Shown here in pieces: positions 42,542 to 54,087 of a stretch of DNA of 55,306 nt. Source of the stretch: Planctomycetota bacterium (GTDB lineage Bacteria > Planctomycetota > SZUA-567 > JAKLDR01); contig JAKLDR010000018.1 of assembly GCA_022703445.1 (NCBI GenBank), positions 1 to 55,306 of the forward strand. The letters are read 5' to 3'. The position numbers were made by a program, and so were the translations under genes. Within the stretch, counting starts at the first letter, position 1, and each line of letters opens with the position of its first letter. The notes beneath the pieces were generated by a model. It worked only from the letters and a program-made list of their open reading frames with translations, was not told the DNA's origin and made no database searches.

Positions 42542-42703
42542 GGACAACCATCGTCCCGGCAGTGCGCCCGGCGACCCGGGCGGGGTGCGCCTCGGCCGAT
42601 ATTCCGGCGCACTCCATAGCCGGAAAGCCGTGAACCAGACTCCCTTGGCGACGTTATGCGTCTGTCAGTGTGCCGTGTGGGCCAAACCTAGGAGCGCAAG
42701 CCG

Positions 42704-45700
42704 ATGAATGGCAAGTGGATGAGCGGAGTTATGGTTCTGATGGCCGGGGCCTGGTTCTGGAGTGCCCCGCAGGTGGCTCCCGGCGGCGAGCCCGCCGGGG
42801 CCCGGACCTCCCTGGCGGCGCTGGTCGCGGAGATCGCGCCGGCCGACGGCCCGGTGCGGCCGCCGTTCGATCTGGCCAGGCACGACATGGGCCTGGTCCC
42901 GCAGAAGGGCGCGGAGCGGACCGCGGAGACGCTCCGCAAGGCCGCGCGCGAGCGCCAGGAGCGGCTGGTCCGGGCCTGGGAGGAACTCAAGCCGGCTTTG
43001 GATGGGCTGCGGCGGGACGATCCCGAGATCGCCGCCGAGAGCGCCTTCCTGGCCTACGCCTTCGGCCGGGCGCGGCTCGACGCCGTCCTGGCCGTCACCC
43101 GCAAGGCCGGCGCGCCGGCGCGGCTCAGGCTCGCACGGCTGCTCCTGGCCGAGTGCCGCTTCGACGAGGCCGTGGGGGAGCTGACCGCCCTGGCCGACGG
43201 CCGGGACGCGGCCGCCCAGCCCGCGCTGGTGGAGCTGGCCCGCCACGCCGAGGAGCGCAAGCGGCTCTCCGCCCTGGTGCCGCTGGTGCCCCTGGCCTTC
43301 GACCTGGAGGACTGGCTGGCCGCCAAGTCCCGCGACAAGGCGACCGGCGCGCTGATCGCCGCCGTGCGCCGGGGGACGGCGGCGCCGCTTCCGGAGCTGA
43401 TCGGGACGCCCACGGGCTACCCGCGCCGGCTGCGCGGCAGCCAGGCGCTGTTCGACTCGCCGGTGGTGATCTATGAAGCGGAGGAGGAGGCGGAGCCCGA
43501 GGCGAACGGCGCCGCCGACCTCGTCCGCGGGCCGCTGCCCGGCCCCTGGTTCAAGAACTGGGGGGTGGACGCGAAGAGCCTCGACCGAACCTGGCTCGAG
43601 CTCCAGAGCGCCGACCTGATCCTTTACCGCGAGAGGGACGAGATCCTCTCGGGCGACAAGGTCGCCCTCAAGCTCTGGTCGGCCTACGGCGGAACCATGA
43701 CCATGAAGCTCTACCGCTTCAGGGACCGCGCCGAGTGGGAGGGGATCAGGCCCGAGGCCCTGGCCCGCGCGGAGCCGGTCTGGACCGGGGAGCCGATCTA
43801 CCGCCTGCTCGACGACAACAACTCGGAGCAGGGCGCGCGCGACGAGGACGTCGGCGTGACCGTCCCCGGGGAGGGCTACTACCTGCTGACCTGCTCGGCG
43901 CGCTACGCCCCGCAGCTGGCCGTCCAGAAGTTCTGCGTCAGCCACGCGGCGCTCTGCATCCGCGCCGGGCGGAACCAGGTCGTGGTGGCGGCCGTGGACC
44001 GCAGAACCGGCGCGGCCCTGGCCGGCGAGCCGATCGAGGTCGAGATCGCCGGCCGTCCCGATGCCCGGCGGATCGTCGAGCGCCTCAAGCCGGAGAGGGC
44101 CGAGGCCTTCCGCGCCGGCCTGGAGGGCGGCTCGGCCGAAGCGCCCCGGGAAGACGGCATGCAGGACAGCCAGCGCCTGCTGGCCTGGTCGAAGGCCTAC
44201 GTGGAGGGCCAGAAGCTGGCCGAGCGCTACCCGCGGGTGGCCCGGAAGCTCTCCGGCCGCACCGGAAAGGACGGAACCATATCGTTCCCCGCCGACCTCG
44301 CCGCCCGCGACTACTCCTACACGCTCAAGGCCCGGCGACCCGGGGCGGGGCTGGCCGAGGTCTCGGTCGGCTACAGCGAGCCGCCCGAGCCGGAGGACCG
44401 GGCCAAGGCGGTGGTCTGGTGCGACCAGCCCATCTACCGCCCGGGGAGCACCGTGCACTTCAAGGGGATGGTCCGGCGCTTCAACGGCCTGCGGGTCGCG
44501 CCCCACGATGCCAGATGGAAGTCGGCCGTCGACGTCCAAGTGCGCAGCGCCAAGGACGAGGTCCTCTGGAAGGGCCGCTGCGCGCTGTCGGCGGCCGGGG
44601 CCTTCAGCGGCGACCTGCGCCTGGCTCCGGCCGCGGAGCTGGGCGCCTACCGCTTCCTGGTCGACGGCCGGGAGGCAGAGCCCTCCGTGCCCTTCACCGT
44701 CGAGGAGTTCCGGCTGCCGAGCTACTGGGTCAGCCTGTCGCTCGACCGGCGGGCCCACCGCGGCGGGGAGAAGGCCGCGGGCACCGTTGTGGTGCATTAC
44801 TTCTCCGGCAAACCGGTCGACGGGGCGGCCGTCGAGCTGGTCCTCGAGACCGGCGAGGCGGACCCGCCGTCGCGGACCGTGGTCACCGACGCCGAGGGCC
44901 GCGCCCGGTTCGAACTGGCCGTCCCGCAGGTGCCCCGCGGGCAGAGCCTGCCGCTGCGCGCCACCGTGGCCGACCCCGGCGGGGTGAGCCGCACCCTGAC
45001 CCGGGACGTGCTGCTGACTGGCGCGCCCTTCAGGCTGCGCGCCGAGGCCCGGCCCTGGCCGGCGGTCCGGGGAACTCCGGTCGAGATCGTGGTCGATGTC
45101 ACGGGCTGGGACGACCGGCCGGTGGCCGGGGCGAGCGTCACCGTGGCCGGAAGCGGCCGGGCCGCGCTCACCGACGCCGAGGGCCGGGCGACGGTCGCCG
45201 CCCGGGCCGCGGCGGACGGTGACGAGCAGGAGTTCGCGGTCACGGCCGCGAAGGACGGCGAGGCGGTCCACGACACCTGCCGCCTCCGCCTGCAGGCCCC
45301 GGTCGCCGGCGCCGCGCCGGAGGGTCCGGCGCCGGCCGGAGACGGGCGCCCCGCCCACCGGGATTCCCTCTCGGTGGGCTGCGCCGGCGCCGACGCCGGC
45401 GAGCCCCTGACCGTGTCCGTCGAGGTGGACAACGCCCTGGATCAGGAGAGCACCGTACTGCTCTTCGTGGAGAACACCCGGCTGCTGGCCTTCCGCTCGC
45501 TGGTGCTCAGACCCGGCAGACACGATGTCTCCATCCCGACCGACCAGGACTTCGCGCCGAACGTGTACGTCTCCGCCCTGGCCTACAACGGCCGCGGAGA
45601 GCTGCGGAGCAGCGACAGTCATGTGTCGGTCCGTCCGGTCCACCAGTTCATGACCGTGGAGATCGCCACCGACAAGGCGGAGTACCGGCCAGGCGAGCGC

Positions 45701-48082
45701 TGCGCCGCCGAGCTGCGCGCCCTGGACCACCGGGGCCGGCCCGTGCCCGGAGCGGAGATCAGCCTGGGGGTGATCCACGAGGCCATCTACTCGCTGCGCG
45801 AGGACCCGACCCCCGACCTCCAGGACTTCTACTGGAGGTACTGGCTGCCGAGCTGGCCGCGCGGCGAGTACGACTGCCCGGCGCCCCACTGCCCGCCGGC
45901 GGTCTGGCTGCGCGGCCCCAAGTACGCATGGGGGCACATGGAGTCCGGCGGCTTCTTCGGCTACCGCGACGGCGGCGGCCGCAGGAGGGCGGTCGGGCGC
46001 TTCGGCGGCAGCGCGGGCAGCGCTCGCGCCGCCGAGGTCCCCCGCCGGGACTTCCGGACCAGCGCCCACTGGGTGGCCGACCTGGTCACGGACGCCGAGG
46101 GCCGGGCCCGCACCAGCTTCGCCTTCCCCGACGACATCACCGCCTGGCGCTTCACCGCCCGCGGGCTAACCGCCGACACCCGGGTGGGCTCGGTTCGCGC
46201 CAGCCGCCGGACGCTGCTGCCGCTGCAGGTGGAGCTGGCCCTGCCGCGGGCGCTCAGGAGCGGCGACCGCATCACCGCGGCGGCCCTGGTCCACAACAAC
46301 CGTGGCGCGGGGCGCACGGTCTCGCTGGAGTTCGCGGCGGCGGAAGACGCCGGCCGCTCCGAACTGGCCGTGGCCGCCGGCGGCACGCGCCGCGCCGACG
46401 TCCCCCTCGGCCGCGCCGGGAGCGGTGCGGTCAAGTTCACCGCCCGGGTCCGCGACGCCGCCGGGGACGACCGCGACGCCATCGAGCGCAGCGTGCCGGT
46501 GGCCCCGCGGGGCTGCCGGGTCGCGCGCAGCTACGGCGGGCTGGTCCGCGACGGCGGCGCCGTGCCGCTGGCGCTCGGCGGCGAGCTGCTGCCCGGCTCG
46601 CTCCGGGCCAGCGTGGCCGTCGAGCCGGGCCTGGCCGGGCCGGTGGAGTCGGCGCTCGACGGACTGATCGGGTACCCCTACGGCTGCGTGGAGCAGACCA
46701 TGAGCCGCTTCATGCCCGCGGTGGTGGCCGGCCGGGCCATGAGGGCCGCCGGGATCGAGAGCCCCCGGGCCGGGGAGCTCCCGGACATCTTCGAGAAGGG
46801 CCTGGCCCGCCTGGCCGGCTTCCAGCACGCGGACGGCGGCTGGGGCTGGTGGCAGCAGGACCCGACCAACGACTTCATGACCGCCTACGTGCTGGAGGGG
46901 CTGGTCCTGTGCCGTTCCGCCGGCCACGCCGTGCCGGCGGGCATGATCGACCGCGGCGAGAAGTACCTGGCCGCGCGGCTCCTCGACGGCAAGCTCAGCG
47001 GCCACAACGTGGGCGCGGTCGGCGATGTCGACATCCGCGTCTTCGCGGCGCACTCCCTGGGCGTCTGCTACTCCCGGGAGCCGGAGCGGTACGGCGAGGC
47101 TTCCGCGAGGGTGCTGGCGGAGCTGAGGAAAGCCGCGCCGCAGAAGGAGGGCGGCTGGTCCGACCGGGACGCGGCGCTGCGCGGCGACGCCCTGCGTCTG
47201 CTCGGCGACCGGGCGGCCGCGGAGGCCGCCCTGGAAGGGCTGGCCAACCGGGCGGCGCCCGCCGCCGGCGACCGGCGTTCGACCCTGACCGCCGCGACGG
47301 TCCTGGAGCTGGGCGCCGCGCTCCGGCCCGCCGACGGACGCTGGGCGGCGCTGGGGCAGCGGCTGGTCGGCGCCCGCAAGGGCGGCGGCTGGGGCGACAC
47401 CGTGGCCTCGGCCGCCGCGGTGCGCGGCCTGGCCGCCGTGCTGGCCGCCGCCAGCGGCGAGCCCGGGCCGGTGGAGGTCCTGCTCGACGGGCGGGTCGTG
47501 GCCACGCTGACCCCGGAGCGCAACCGCCGCGCGGCCATCGAGCTCGGCGCGGAGCTGGCCGGCTGCCGGGAGATCGTCCTGCGGCCCAAGCGGAAGGACT
47601 CCGCCGGCTTCTGGTCGGCGCGGGTCGAGGGCTGGCTGGAGAAGCCGCCGGCGCCGCCGGCCAACCCGGACGTGCGGATTGCCTGCCGGTACTTCCGCCT
47701 GGCGCCCGAGCGCGCGGAGATCCCGGTCGGGGCCGACGGGCGGTTGGCCGTCGCTGCCGGCACGACCATCGAGGTGCGCCTGGAGTGCGAGCTGGCCAGG
47801 CCGCTCTCCTACCTGCGCATCTCCCTCCCCCGGCCGGCCGGGGTCGAGCTCGTCAGGCAGCCGGACTTCGCCAAGGGCAAGCTGGTGGCCTTCGAGGAGC
47901 GCGACGACGGCCTGCACTGCTTCGCCGACGCCTGGGAGGCCGGCCGTCACGAGGTCAGCCTGCTGGTCCGCCCGGAATTCGCCGGCGAGGTCTTCGCGCC
48001 GCCGCCGGAGTTCGAGCCCATGTACGGCGACGCCGTGCCGGTGGCCGTCAGGGCTGCGCAGACCTGGGTGATGGGCCGCTAG
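42704..48082 (+). CDS. Alpha-2-macroglobulin family protein with thioester motif
   Basis: Bacterial alpha-2-macroglobulins are large envelope proteins that trap proteases covalently. The 1792-residue product has an N-terminal hydrophobic stretch (~8-22) but no lipobox. It then shows helical N-terminal repeats, several macroglobulin beta-domains (Y-R-P-G-S-T-V-H-F-K-G ~585-595; Y-R-P-G-E-R-C-A ~994), the D-I-T-A-W-R-F-T-A-R-G block before the A2M domain, and the thioester motif Y-G-C-V-E-Q (Cys 1328, Gln 1331) followed by Q-H-A-D-G-G-W-G-W-W. The motif is intact, so it can probably form the thioester. Its stop codon lies within the terminal CTAG of a repeat element. Confidence 0.93.
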   Translation: MNGKWMSGVMVLMAGAWFWSAPQVAPGGEPAGARTSLAALVAEIAPADGPVRPPFDLARHDMGLVPQKGAERTAETLRKAARERQERLVRAWEELKPALDGLRRDDPEIAAESAFLAYAFGRARLDAVLAVTRKAGAPARLRLARLLLAECRFDEAVGELTALADGRDAAAQPALVELARHAEERKRLSALVPLVPLAFDLEDWLAAKSRDKATGALIAAVRRGTAAPLPELIGTPTGYPRRLRGSQALFDSPVVIYEAEEEAEPEANGAADLVRGPLPGPWFKNWGVDAKSLDRTWLELQSADLILYRERDEILSGDKVALKLWSAYGGTMTMKLYRFRDRAEWEGIRPEALARAEPVWTGEPIYRLLDDNNSEQGARDEDVGVTVPGEGYYLLTCSARYAPQLAVQKFCVSHAALCIRAGRNQVVVAAVDRRTGAALAGEPIEVEIAGRPDARRIVERLKPERAEAFRAGLEGGSAEAPREDGMQDSQRLLAWSKAYVEGQKLAERYPRVARKLSGRTGKDGTISFPADLAARDYSYTLKARRPGAGLAEVSVGYSEPPEPEDRAKAVVWCDQPIYRPGSTVHFKGMVRRFNGLRVAPHDARWKSAVDVQVRSAKDEVLWKGRCALSAAGAFSGDLRLAPAAELGAYRFLVDGREAEPSVPFTVEEFRLPSYWVSLSLDRRAHRGGEKAAGTVVVHYFSGKPVDGAAVELVLETGEADPPSRTVVTDAEGRARFELAVPQVPRGQSLPLRATVADPGGVSRTLTRDVLLTGAPFRLRAEARPWPAVRGTPVEIVVDVTGWDDRPVAGASVTVAGSGRAALTDAEGRATVAARAAADGDEQEFAVTAAKDGEAVHDTCRLRLQAPVAGAAPEGPAPAGDGRPAHRDSLSVGCAGADAGEPLTVSVEVDNALDQESTVLLFVENTRLLAFRSLVLRPGRHDVSIPTDQDFAPNVYVSALAYNGRGELRSSDSHVSVRPVHQFMTVEIATDKAEYRPGERCAAELRALDHRGRPVPGAEISLGVIHEAIYSLREDPTPDLQDFYWRYWLPSWPRGEYDCPAPHCPPAVWLRGPKYAWGHMESGGFFGYRDGGGRRRAVGRFGGSAGSARAAEVPRRDFRTSAHWVADLVTDAEGRARTSFAFPDDITAWRFTARGLTADTRVGSVRASRRTLLPLQVELALPRALRSGDRITAAALVHNNRGAGRTVSLEFAAAEDAGRSELAVAAGGTRRADVPLGRAGSGAVKFTARVRDAAGDDRDAIERSVPVAPRGCRVARSYGGLVRDGGAVPLALGGELLPGSLRASVAVEPGLAGPVESALDGLIGYPYGCVEQTMSRFMPAVVAGRAMRAAGIESPRAGELPDIFEKGLARLAGFQHADGGWGWWQQDPTNDFMTAYVLEGLVLCRSAGHAVPAGMIDRGEKYLAARLLDGKLSGHNVGAVGDVDIRVFAAHSLGVCYSREPERYGEASARVLAELRKAAPQKEGGWSDRDAALRGDALRLLGDRAAAEAALEGLANRAAPAAGDRRSTLTAATVLELGAALRPADGRWAALGQRLVGARKGGGWGDTVASAAAVRGLAAVLAAASGEPGPVEVLLDGRVVATLTPERNRRAAIELGAELAGCREIVLRPKRKDSAGFWSARVEGWLEKPPAPPANPDVRIACRYFRLAPERAEIPVGADGRLAVAAGTTIEVRLECELARPLSYLRISLPRPAGVELVRQPDFAKGKLVAFEERDDGLHCFADAWEAGRHEVSLLVRPEFAGEVFAPPPEFEPMYGDAVPVAVRAAQTWVMGR

Positions 48083-48490
48083 CAACCCGTTGAAAAAGTG
48101 CCGGGGTCGCGACACTTGAGATCGTGGCCTCAGGCGAGGAACGACGACGAAGGCGTGTCCGAGAGACACGCCGAGGAGGAGTGACGCAGCATGAGGCCGC
48201 AAGATCAAGTGTCCCTTCGGGCCTTCGCCGCGCCGAAGGGGCTTCGGCCCCGCAGGCGGGTTGCGATCGGACGGCCCGTCTGCGGCGTTGCCGTTCGACA
48301 GGCTCACGGCCTAGGCCCTGAGCGTAGTCGATGGGCCCTTCGACTCGCCATCGGGTTCGCTCAGGGCCCCGAGCATGGCCGAGGGGCTCGTCGTCGCCGT
48401 GTCGCTGCGGACACGGCTTCCTCCTCGCGCCTTGCATCCGGGCCATCCGGTCGCAACGCGATCCCCGGCACTTTTTCAACGGGCTGCTAG
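48079..48490. repeat. MITE-like element with ~33-bp terminal inverted repeats
   Basis: Left end 48079-48111 begins CTAGCAACCCGTTGAAAAAG; right end 48457-48490 is its inverse with one mismatch and one indel, ending CTTTTTCAACGGGCTGCTAG. Inside, GACACTTGAG...GGCCTCA (48111-48132) pairs with 48192-48213, enclosing a GGCGTGTC-CGAGA-GACACGCC stem (48152-48172). Relatives of the 20-mer palindrome occur at 48291-48369. There is no transposase gene or convincing ORF. Confidence 0.85.
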
Positions 48491-48503
48491 ATCCCCCGGT
48501 TCA

Positions 48504-48537
48504 GTTTCACCATTCAGCGTTCACCATTCTGCATTGG
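48504..48537. repeat. Single arm of a TTCACCATTC-type repeat
   Basis: TTTCACCATTCAGCGTTCAC and following words match the right arm of the hairpin at 2745-2840. The partner arm is missing, so this looks like a decayed hairpin next to the MITE-like element. It lies downstream of both convergent genes. Confidence 0.7.
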
Positions 48538-48565
48538 CGGTTCCGCACCTCTGCTGCGGACTCGT

Positions 48566-49867
48566 TCAGAACTTCCTCCGGTTCGCCGCGCACCACTTCC
48601 TCCAGGCGGCGGCAAGTTCCTCCGGAGTTCCTGCGATCTCCCGGTGGCCGGTGATCTTCTCCAGGGCCTCGGCGGTCACGTCGACCAGCAGCCGGGTCTG
48701 TCGACCGCGGGGCCCGGCGTGGCCGGAGCCCGGCCGGAACGCCTCCGCGCCGGTCGTCACCTCCACGACCCAGCGCGGGTCCAGGCCGACCTCGGCCAGC
48801 GTGGGGACGGCCGCCGGGTCGCCGATCTCGCCCAGCGCCCAGATGCGCGTGCCCAGTCCCGCGTCGGAGCGGACGATGCCGGCCGCCAGCTCCGGGACAA
48901 GCTCGCGGGCCCGGAATTTCGCGGCGGTCCAGGCGGCCAGGTCCCCGCAGCCGGGGCGTTCGTAGTCGTAGATCAGGAGCATGCGCGCCGTCCGGCAGGC
49001 CTCGCGTTCCAGCCCCAGGTCGGCGGCCGTGAGGCAGGCGCCCCAGTTGAGATCCATCTGGGCGGGGTTGTCGAAGATCCGGAGCCCCCGGCGGATCTGC
49101 TCACGGGCCTCGGCGTCGTCCGGGCCCGGGGCGGGGGCGGGGGAGGGGGGCTTGGGCGCGATCGGGGCCGGCTCCGGCGCTGCGGCGTTCCCCAGCGCCG
49201 CCTCCAGCCGGCGGTCGTCCACGCCGGGCAGCGGCGCGGCCCGGCGCAGGCGGGCCAGGGCCGCGGCGGCCGAGCGGCCCAGGTCTCCGCGGTCCTCGCG
49301 CAGCAGGCTCGCGAGCTGGGCGGCGAGCTTACGATCGCCGCTCATGCCGGCCAGCCGGCATCCGACCTCGGCGGCGGCCGGGCTGGCGCCGGCCATCATC
49401 TCGGCGGCCAGCTCCGAGGCCAGGCGGCGGTCGCGCGTGGCCATGAACTGCTCGAGATTGTTGAGCGGCAGGGGGCCGATCTGGGAGCCGGCCGGCGGGT
49501 TGGGATTGGCCGCGAGCCACTCGCGCATCCGCCGGGCGACCTGGGCCGCGGTCCAGCGCGGCTCGTAGCCGACGTGATAGGCCAGTGCCCAGGACAGGGC
49601 CACGTCGTCCCGGCCGTGCATGACGGCCGCGCGGAGCGCCGGCCAGTTGCGAGCCTCGGCCAGCTGCTTCACGGCGAGGTGCCCGCCGCGGCGCCCGTCG
49701 GCGAAGACCGCGTGCCAGGCCTCCAGGTCCACGCCGGACTCCGGCGGGACCAGGCGGTCGAGGGATTCCTGCGTCGGCGGGTCCGGGCGCTCCGCCGCGA
49801 AAGCGGGCTGGCCGCCGGCTGAGAGGCCGGCGGCCAGCAGGAACGCGATCTGGCGGAGGCGGTTCAT
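48566..49867 (-). CDS. Exported HEAT-repeat-like protein
   Basis: 433 residues with a signal peptide (R-Q-I-A-F-L-L-A-A-G-L-S-A-G-G-Q-P-A-F-A). The body is all-helical repeats of about 30-40 residues, e.g. L-A-A-Q-L-A-S-L-L-R-E-D-R-G-D-L-G-R-S-A-A-A-A-L and G-T-R-I-W-A-L-G-E-I-G-D-P-A-A-V-P-T-L, which is a HEAT-type pattern. A Pro/Ala linker lies at ~230-260. It ends R-K-W-C-A-A-N-R-R-K-F. It starts 28 nt after the clpC stop on the same strand, so it is probably co-transcribed with it, but one protein is exported and the other cytoplasmic. Function unknown. Confidence 0.8.
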   Translation of the reverse strand: MNRLRQIAFLLAAGLSAGGQPAFAAERPDPPTQESLDRLVPPESGVDLEAWHAVFADGRRGGHLAVKQLAEARNWPALRAAVMHGRDDVALSWALAYHVGYEPRWTAAQVARRMREWLAANPNPPAGSQIGPLPLNNLEQFMATRDRRLASELAAEMMAGASPAAAEVGCRLAGMSGDRKLAAQLASLLREDRGDLGRSAAAALARLRRAAPLPGVDDRRLEAALGNAAAPEPAPIAPKPPSPAPAPGPDDAEAREQIRRGLRIFDNPAQMDLNWGACLTAADLGLEREACRTARMLLIYDYERPGCGDLAAWTAAKFRARELVPELAAGIVRSDAGLGTRIWALGEIGDPAAVPTLAEVGLDPRWVVEVTTGAEAFRPGSGHAGPRGRQTRLLVDVTAEALEKITGHREIAGTPEELAAAWRKWCAANRRKF

Positions 49868-49895
49868 CTTGCTCGCGGGGCGCCTTCTCCCGGGA

Positions 49896-52532
<2,637 letters not shown>

Positions 52533-52602
52533 GGGATCCTCCGGGGCGGGCGGCGGCGCCGAATGCGCCGCGTGCTCCGCTGCCATCTGTCTAACGCGGG
52601 GT

Positions 52603-52630
52603 ATTATGCCGGGCTTCCTGGATTTGGCAA
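52603..52630 (-). promoter_or_regulatory. Promoter of clpC
   Basis: TTGCCA (52630-52625) and CATAAT (52608-52603) are 16 bp apart. Transcription would begin near 52596, giving a ~65-nt leader to the ATG at 52532. The -35 lies just beyond the stop codon of the SUMF1-domain gene. Confidence 0.6.
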
Positions 52631-52649
52631 CCGACGGACGGCGGAGTAG

Positions 52650-53564
52650 TCAGGGTTCGGCAGGAACAAGCACGAGCCGGAAGCCGACGGAGTCGTCTGC
52701 GACCGTCGGGGCATCAGCGGCACGCTGCGAAGAGCGACAGAACCACGTGCGGTGGCACCACGCCCCGCCCCGCGATACCCGCTCCGCGCCAGCGACTGGC
52801 CCCGTCGGATCACACCTCGGGCTCTTGGCATAGTAGCCCCGATCGTACCAGTCCTCGCACCACTCCCATACGTTACCGTGCATGTCGTGTAGTCCCCAGG
52901 CGTTGGGCTTCCTCATGCCCACTGGATGACACCTGCCCCCCGGGGCAGCGTCGAACCAAGCATAATCCGCCAGGACTTCGTCGGCGGCCCCGGAGCAGAA
53001 CCGGGTCCTAGTGCCGGCTCGGCAGGCCCACTCCCATTCGGCCTCAGTCGGCAGACGGAACTGACCCTTATCTATCCCCAGGCCGTTTAGCTTTCTTCCG
53101 AACTCTTGGCAGCTGTTCCAGGAGACGTTGCTCACCGGATTCTTAACACCTTTGAACTCGCAGGGGTTCGTCCCCATCACCTTCTCCCATTGTTCCTGGG
53201 TTACCTCATACTTGCCGATGTAGAAGGGCCGGGTGATCACCACCCAGTGCTGCATCTCGTCTTCGTCGCGGGCCTTCTCGTCCGCAGGACTGCCCATTTT
53301 GAACCGCCCCGCCGGGATGAGGAGCAACTCCAGCTTGACGCCGTCGCCCAAATCCACGGTCTTCTCGACCGGCACCCCGAGCTTGGCCGCCGCCTCGGCC
53401 TGGCGGCGCTTGGCCTCGTCGGCGTCGAACCACCAGACGGTGTAAGCCCGCCACAGCCAGAAGCCGAGAAGTCCCAGGGCGATGACGCCGCAGACCGCCA
53501 CGTAGAAGCCGGTCAGGCTCTTTCTGGTCTTTGCGGTGGCAGGCTGCTCAGTAGCTTCGGCCAT
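52650..53564 (-). CDS. SUMF1/FGE-sulfatase-modifying domain protein, membrane anchored
   Basis: 304 residues with one transmembrane helix near the N-terminus (~18-40). A FGE-like domain begins at P-A-G-R-F-K-M-G-S (~81-89). It has Y-E-V-T-Q-E-Q-W, P-V-S-N-V-S-W, L-P-T-E-A-E-W-E-W-A-C-R-A-G-T, H-D-M-H-G-N-V-W-E-W-C-E-D-W-Y and G-F-R-L-V. True formylglycine-generating enzymes use two cysteines five residues apart in R-G-G-S-x-x-C-H-x-x-Y-C; here the segment is R-G-G-A-W-C-H-R-T-W-F-C, spacing six, so formylglycine activity is doubtful. Many such domains in these bacteria are carbohydrate-binding or of unknown role. GC content is lower than in neighbours. Confidence 0.85.
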   Translation of the reverse strand: MAEATEQPATAKTRKSLTGFYVAVCGVIALGLLGFWLWRAYTVWWFDADEAKRRQAEAAAKLGVPVEKTVDLGDGVKLELLLIPAGRFKMGSPADEKARDEDEMQHWVVITRPFYIGKYEVTQEQWEKVMGTNPCEFKGVKNPVSNVSWNSCQEFGRKLNGLGIDKGQFRLPTEAEWEWACRAGTRTRFCSGAADEVLADYAWFDAAPGGRCHPVGMRKPNAWGLHDMHGNVWEWCEDWYDRGYYAKSPRCDPTGPVAGAERVSRGGAWCHRTWFCRSSQRAADAPTVADDSVGFRLVLVPAEP

Positions 53565-53571
53565 GCGCCCG

Positions 53572-53599
53572 ATGGTAGCCGGCCCCGCCGGGGGCGCAA
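53572..53599 (-). promoter_or_regulatory. Candidate leaderless promoter of the SUMF1-domain gene
   Basis: TTGCGC (53599-53594) and TACCAT (53577-53572) are 16 bp apart, with the ATG at 53564 only 7 nt after the -10. No Shine-Dalgarno precedes the ATG. Confidence 0.45.
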
Positions 53600-53615
53600 T
53601 CCCGATTCCGGGACC

Positions 53616-53973
53616 ATCCCCAGTCTCGGAGGAGCGCAGAACGGGGCGGGTCCGGTGCACGGGGGGGGCCGGTCTCTACCGCTCGGAGGGCATCCTGCCC
53701 TTCGAGTTGCCACGAAGCTGCCCTATCGCCGTCCGTGGCTTCGGGCACCTTCGACGCCGAGCCCGGCCCACCCCGTGCACCGGACCCACGATGGCCGGGC
53801 GACGAAGGTCCAGAGCCGGGGGAGGAGTTGGCCGGCGCTTAGAACGCCGAAGGCCCGGAAGGCCGGGAGGCGTTCTCGCGCAGCGAGCGGCCAGGGATGG
53901 CCGCGAGCGGTAGGCCAACGCCTCTCCCAGCTCTGGACCCGGGTTCCACGACGGCGCCACGCAGACTGGGGAT
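53616..53973. repeat. Multi-stem palindromic element
   Basis: The ends are ATCCCCAGTCT (53616-53626) and AGACTGGGGAT (53963-53973). Inside, the 17-bp GGGTCCGGTGCACGGGG (53648-53664) pairs perfectly with 53771-53787, and a 26-bp arm (53808-53833) pairs with 53913-53938 with few mismatches. Smaller stems nest inside: AGAACGCC/GGCGTTCT and CGGCCA-GGGA-TGGCCG. There is no gene. It lies between the divergent SUMF1 and aminotransferase genes. Confidence 0.8.
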
Positions 53974-54053
53974 GAACATATTCCAATTCCGGTTGCAGCC
54001 AGTTCGGCGGTGGAGGCTTGAGGCCGCGGACCTCTTTCCGGCGCCGCGCGCGC

Positions 54054-54081
54054 TTGACACCCGCCACGCGTTGTCTAACAT
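54054..54081 (+). promoter_or_regulatory. Strong sigma-70-type promoter of the aminotransferase gene
   Basis: A perfect TTGACA (54054-54059), a 16-bp spacer, and TAACAT (54076-54081). The start would be near 54088, about 97 nt before the ATG. Confidence 0.65.
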
Positions 54082-54087
54082 CTGCCC

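Noticed and set aside
42665..46069. A 1134-codon open frame on the minus strand
   Set aside because: It is antisense to the alpha-2-macroglobulin, whose motifs are clear. Its composition (long runs of Gly, Arg, Pro, Val) is that of a shadow frame in high-GC DNA.
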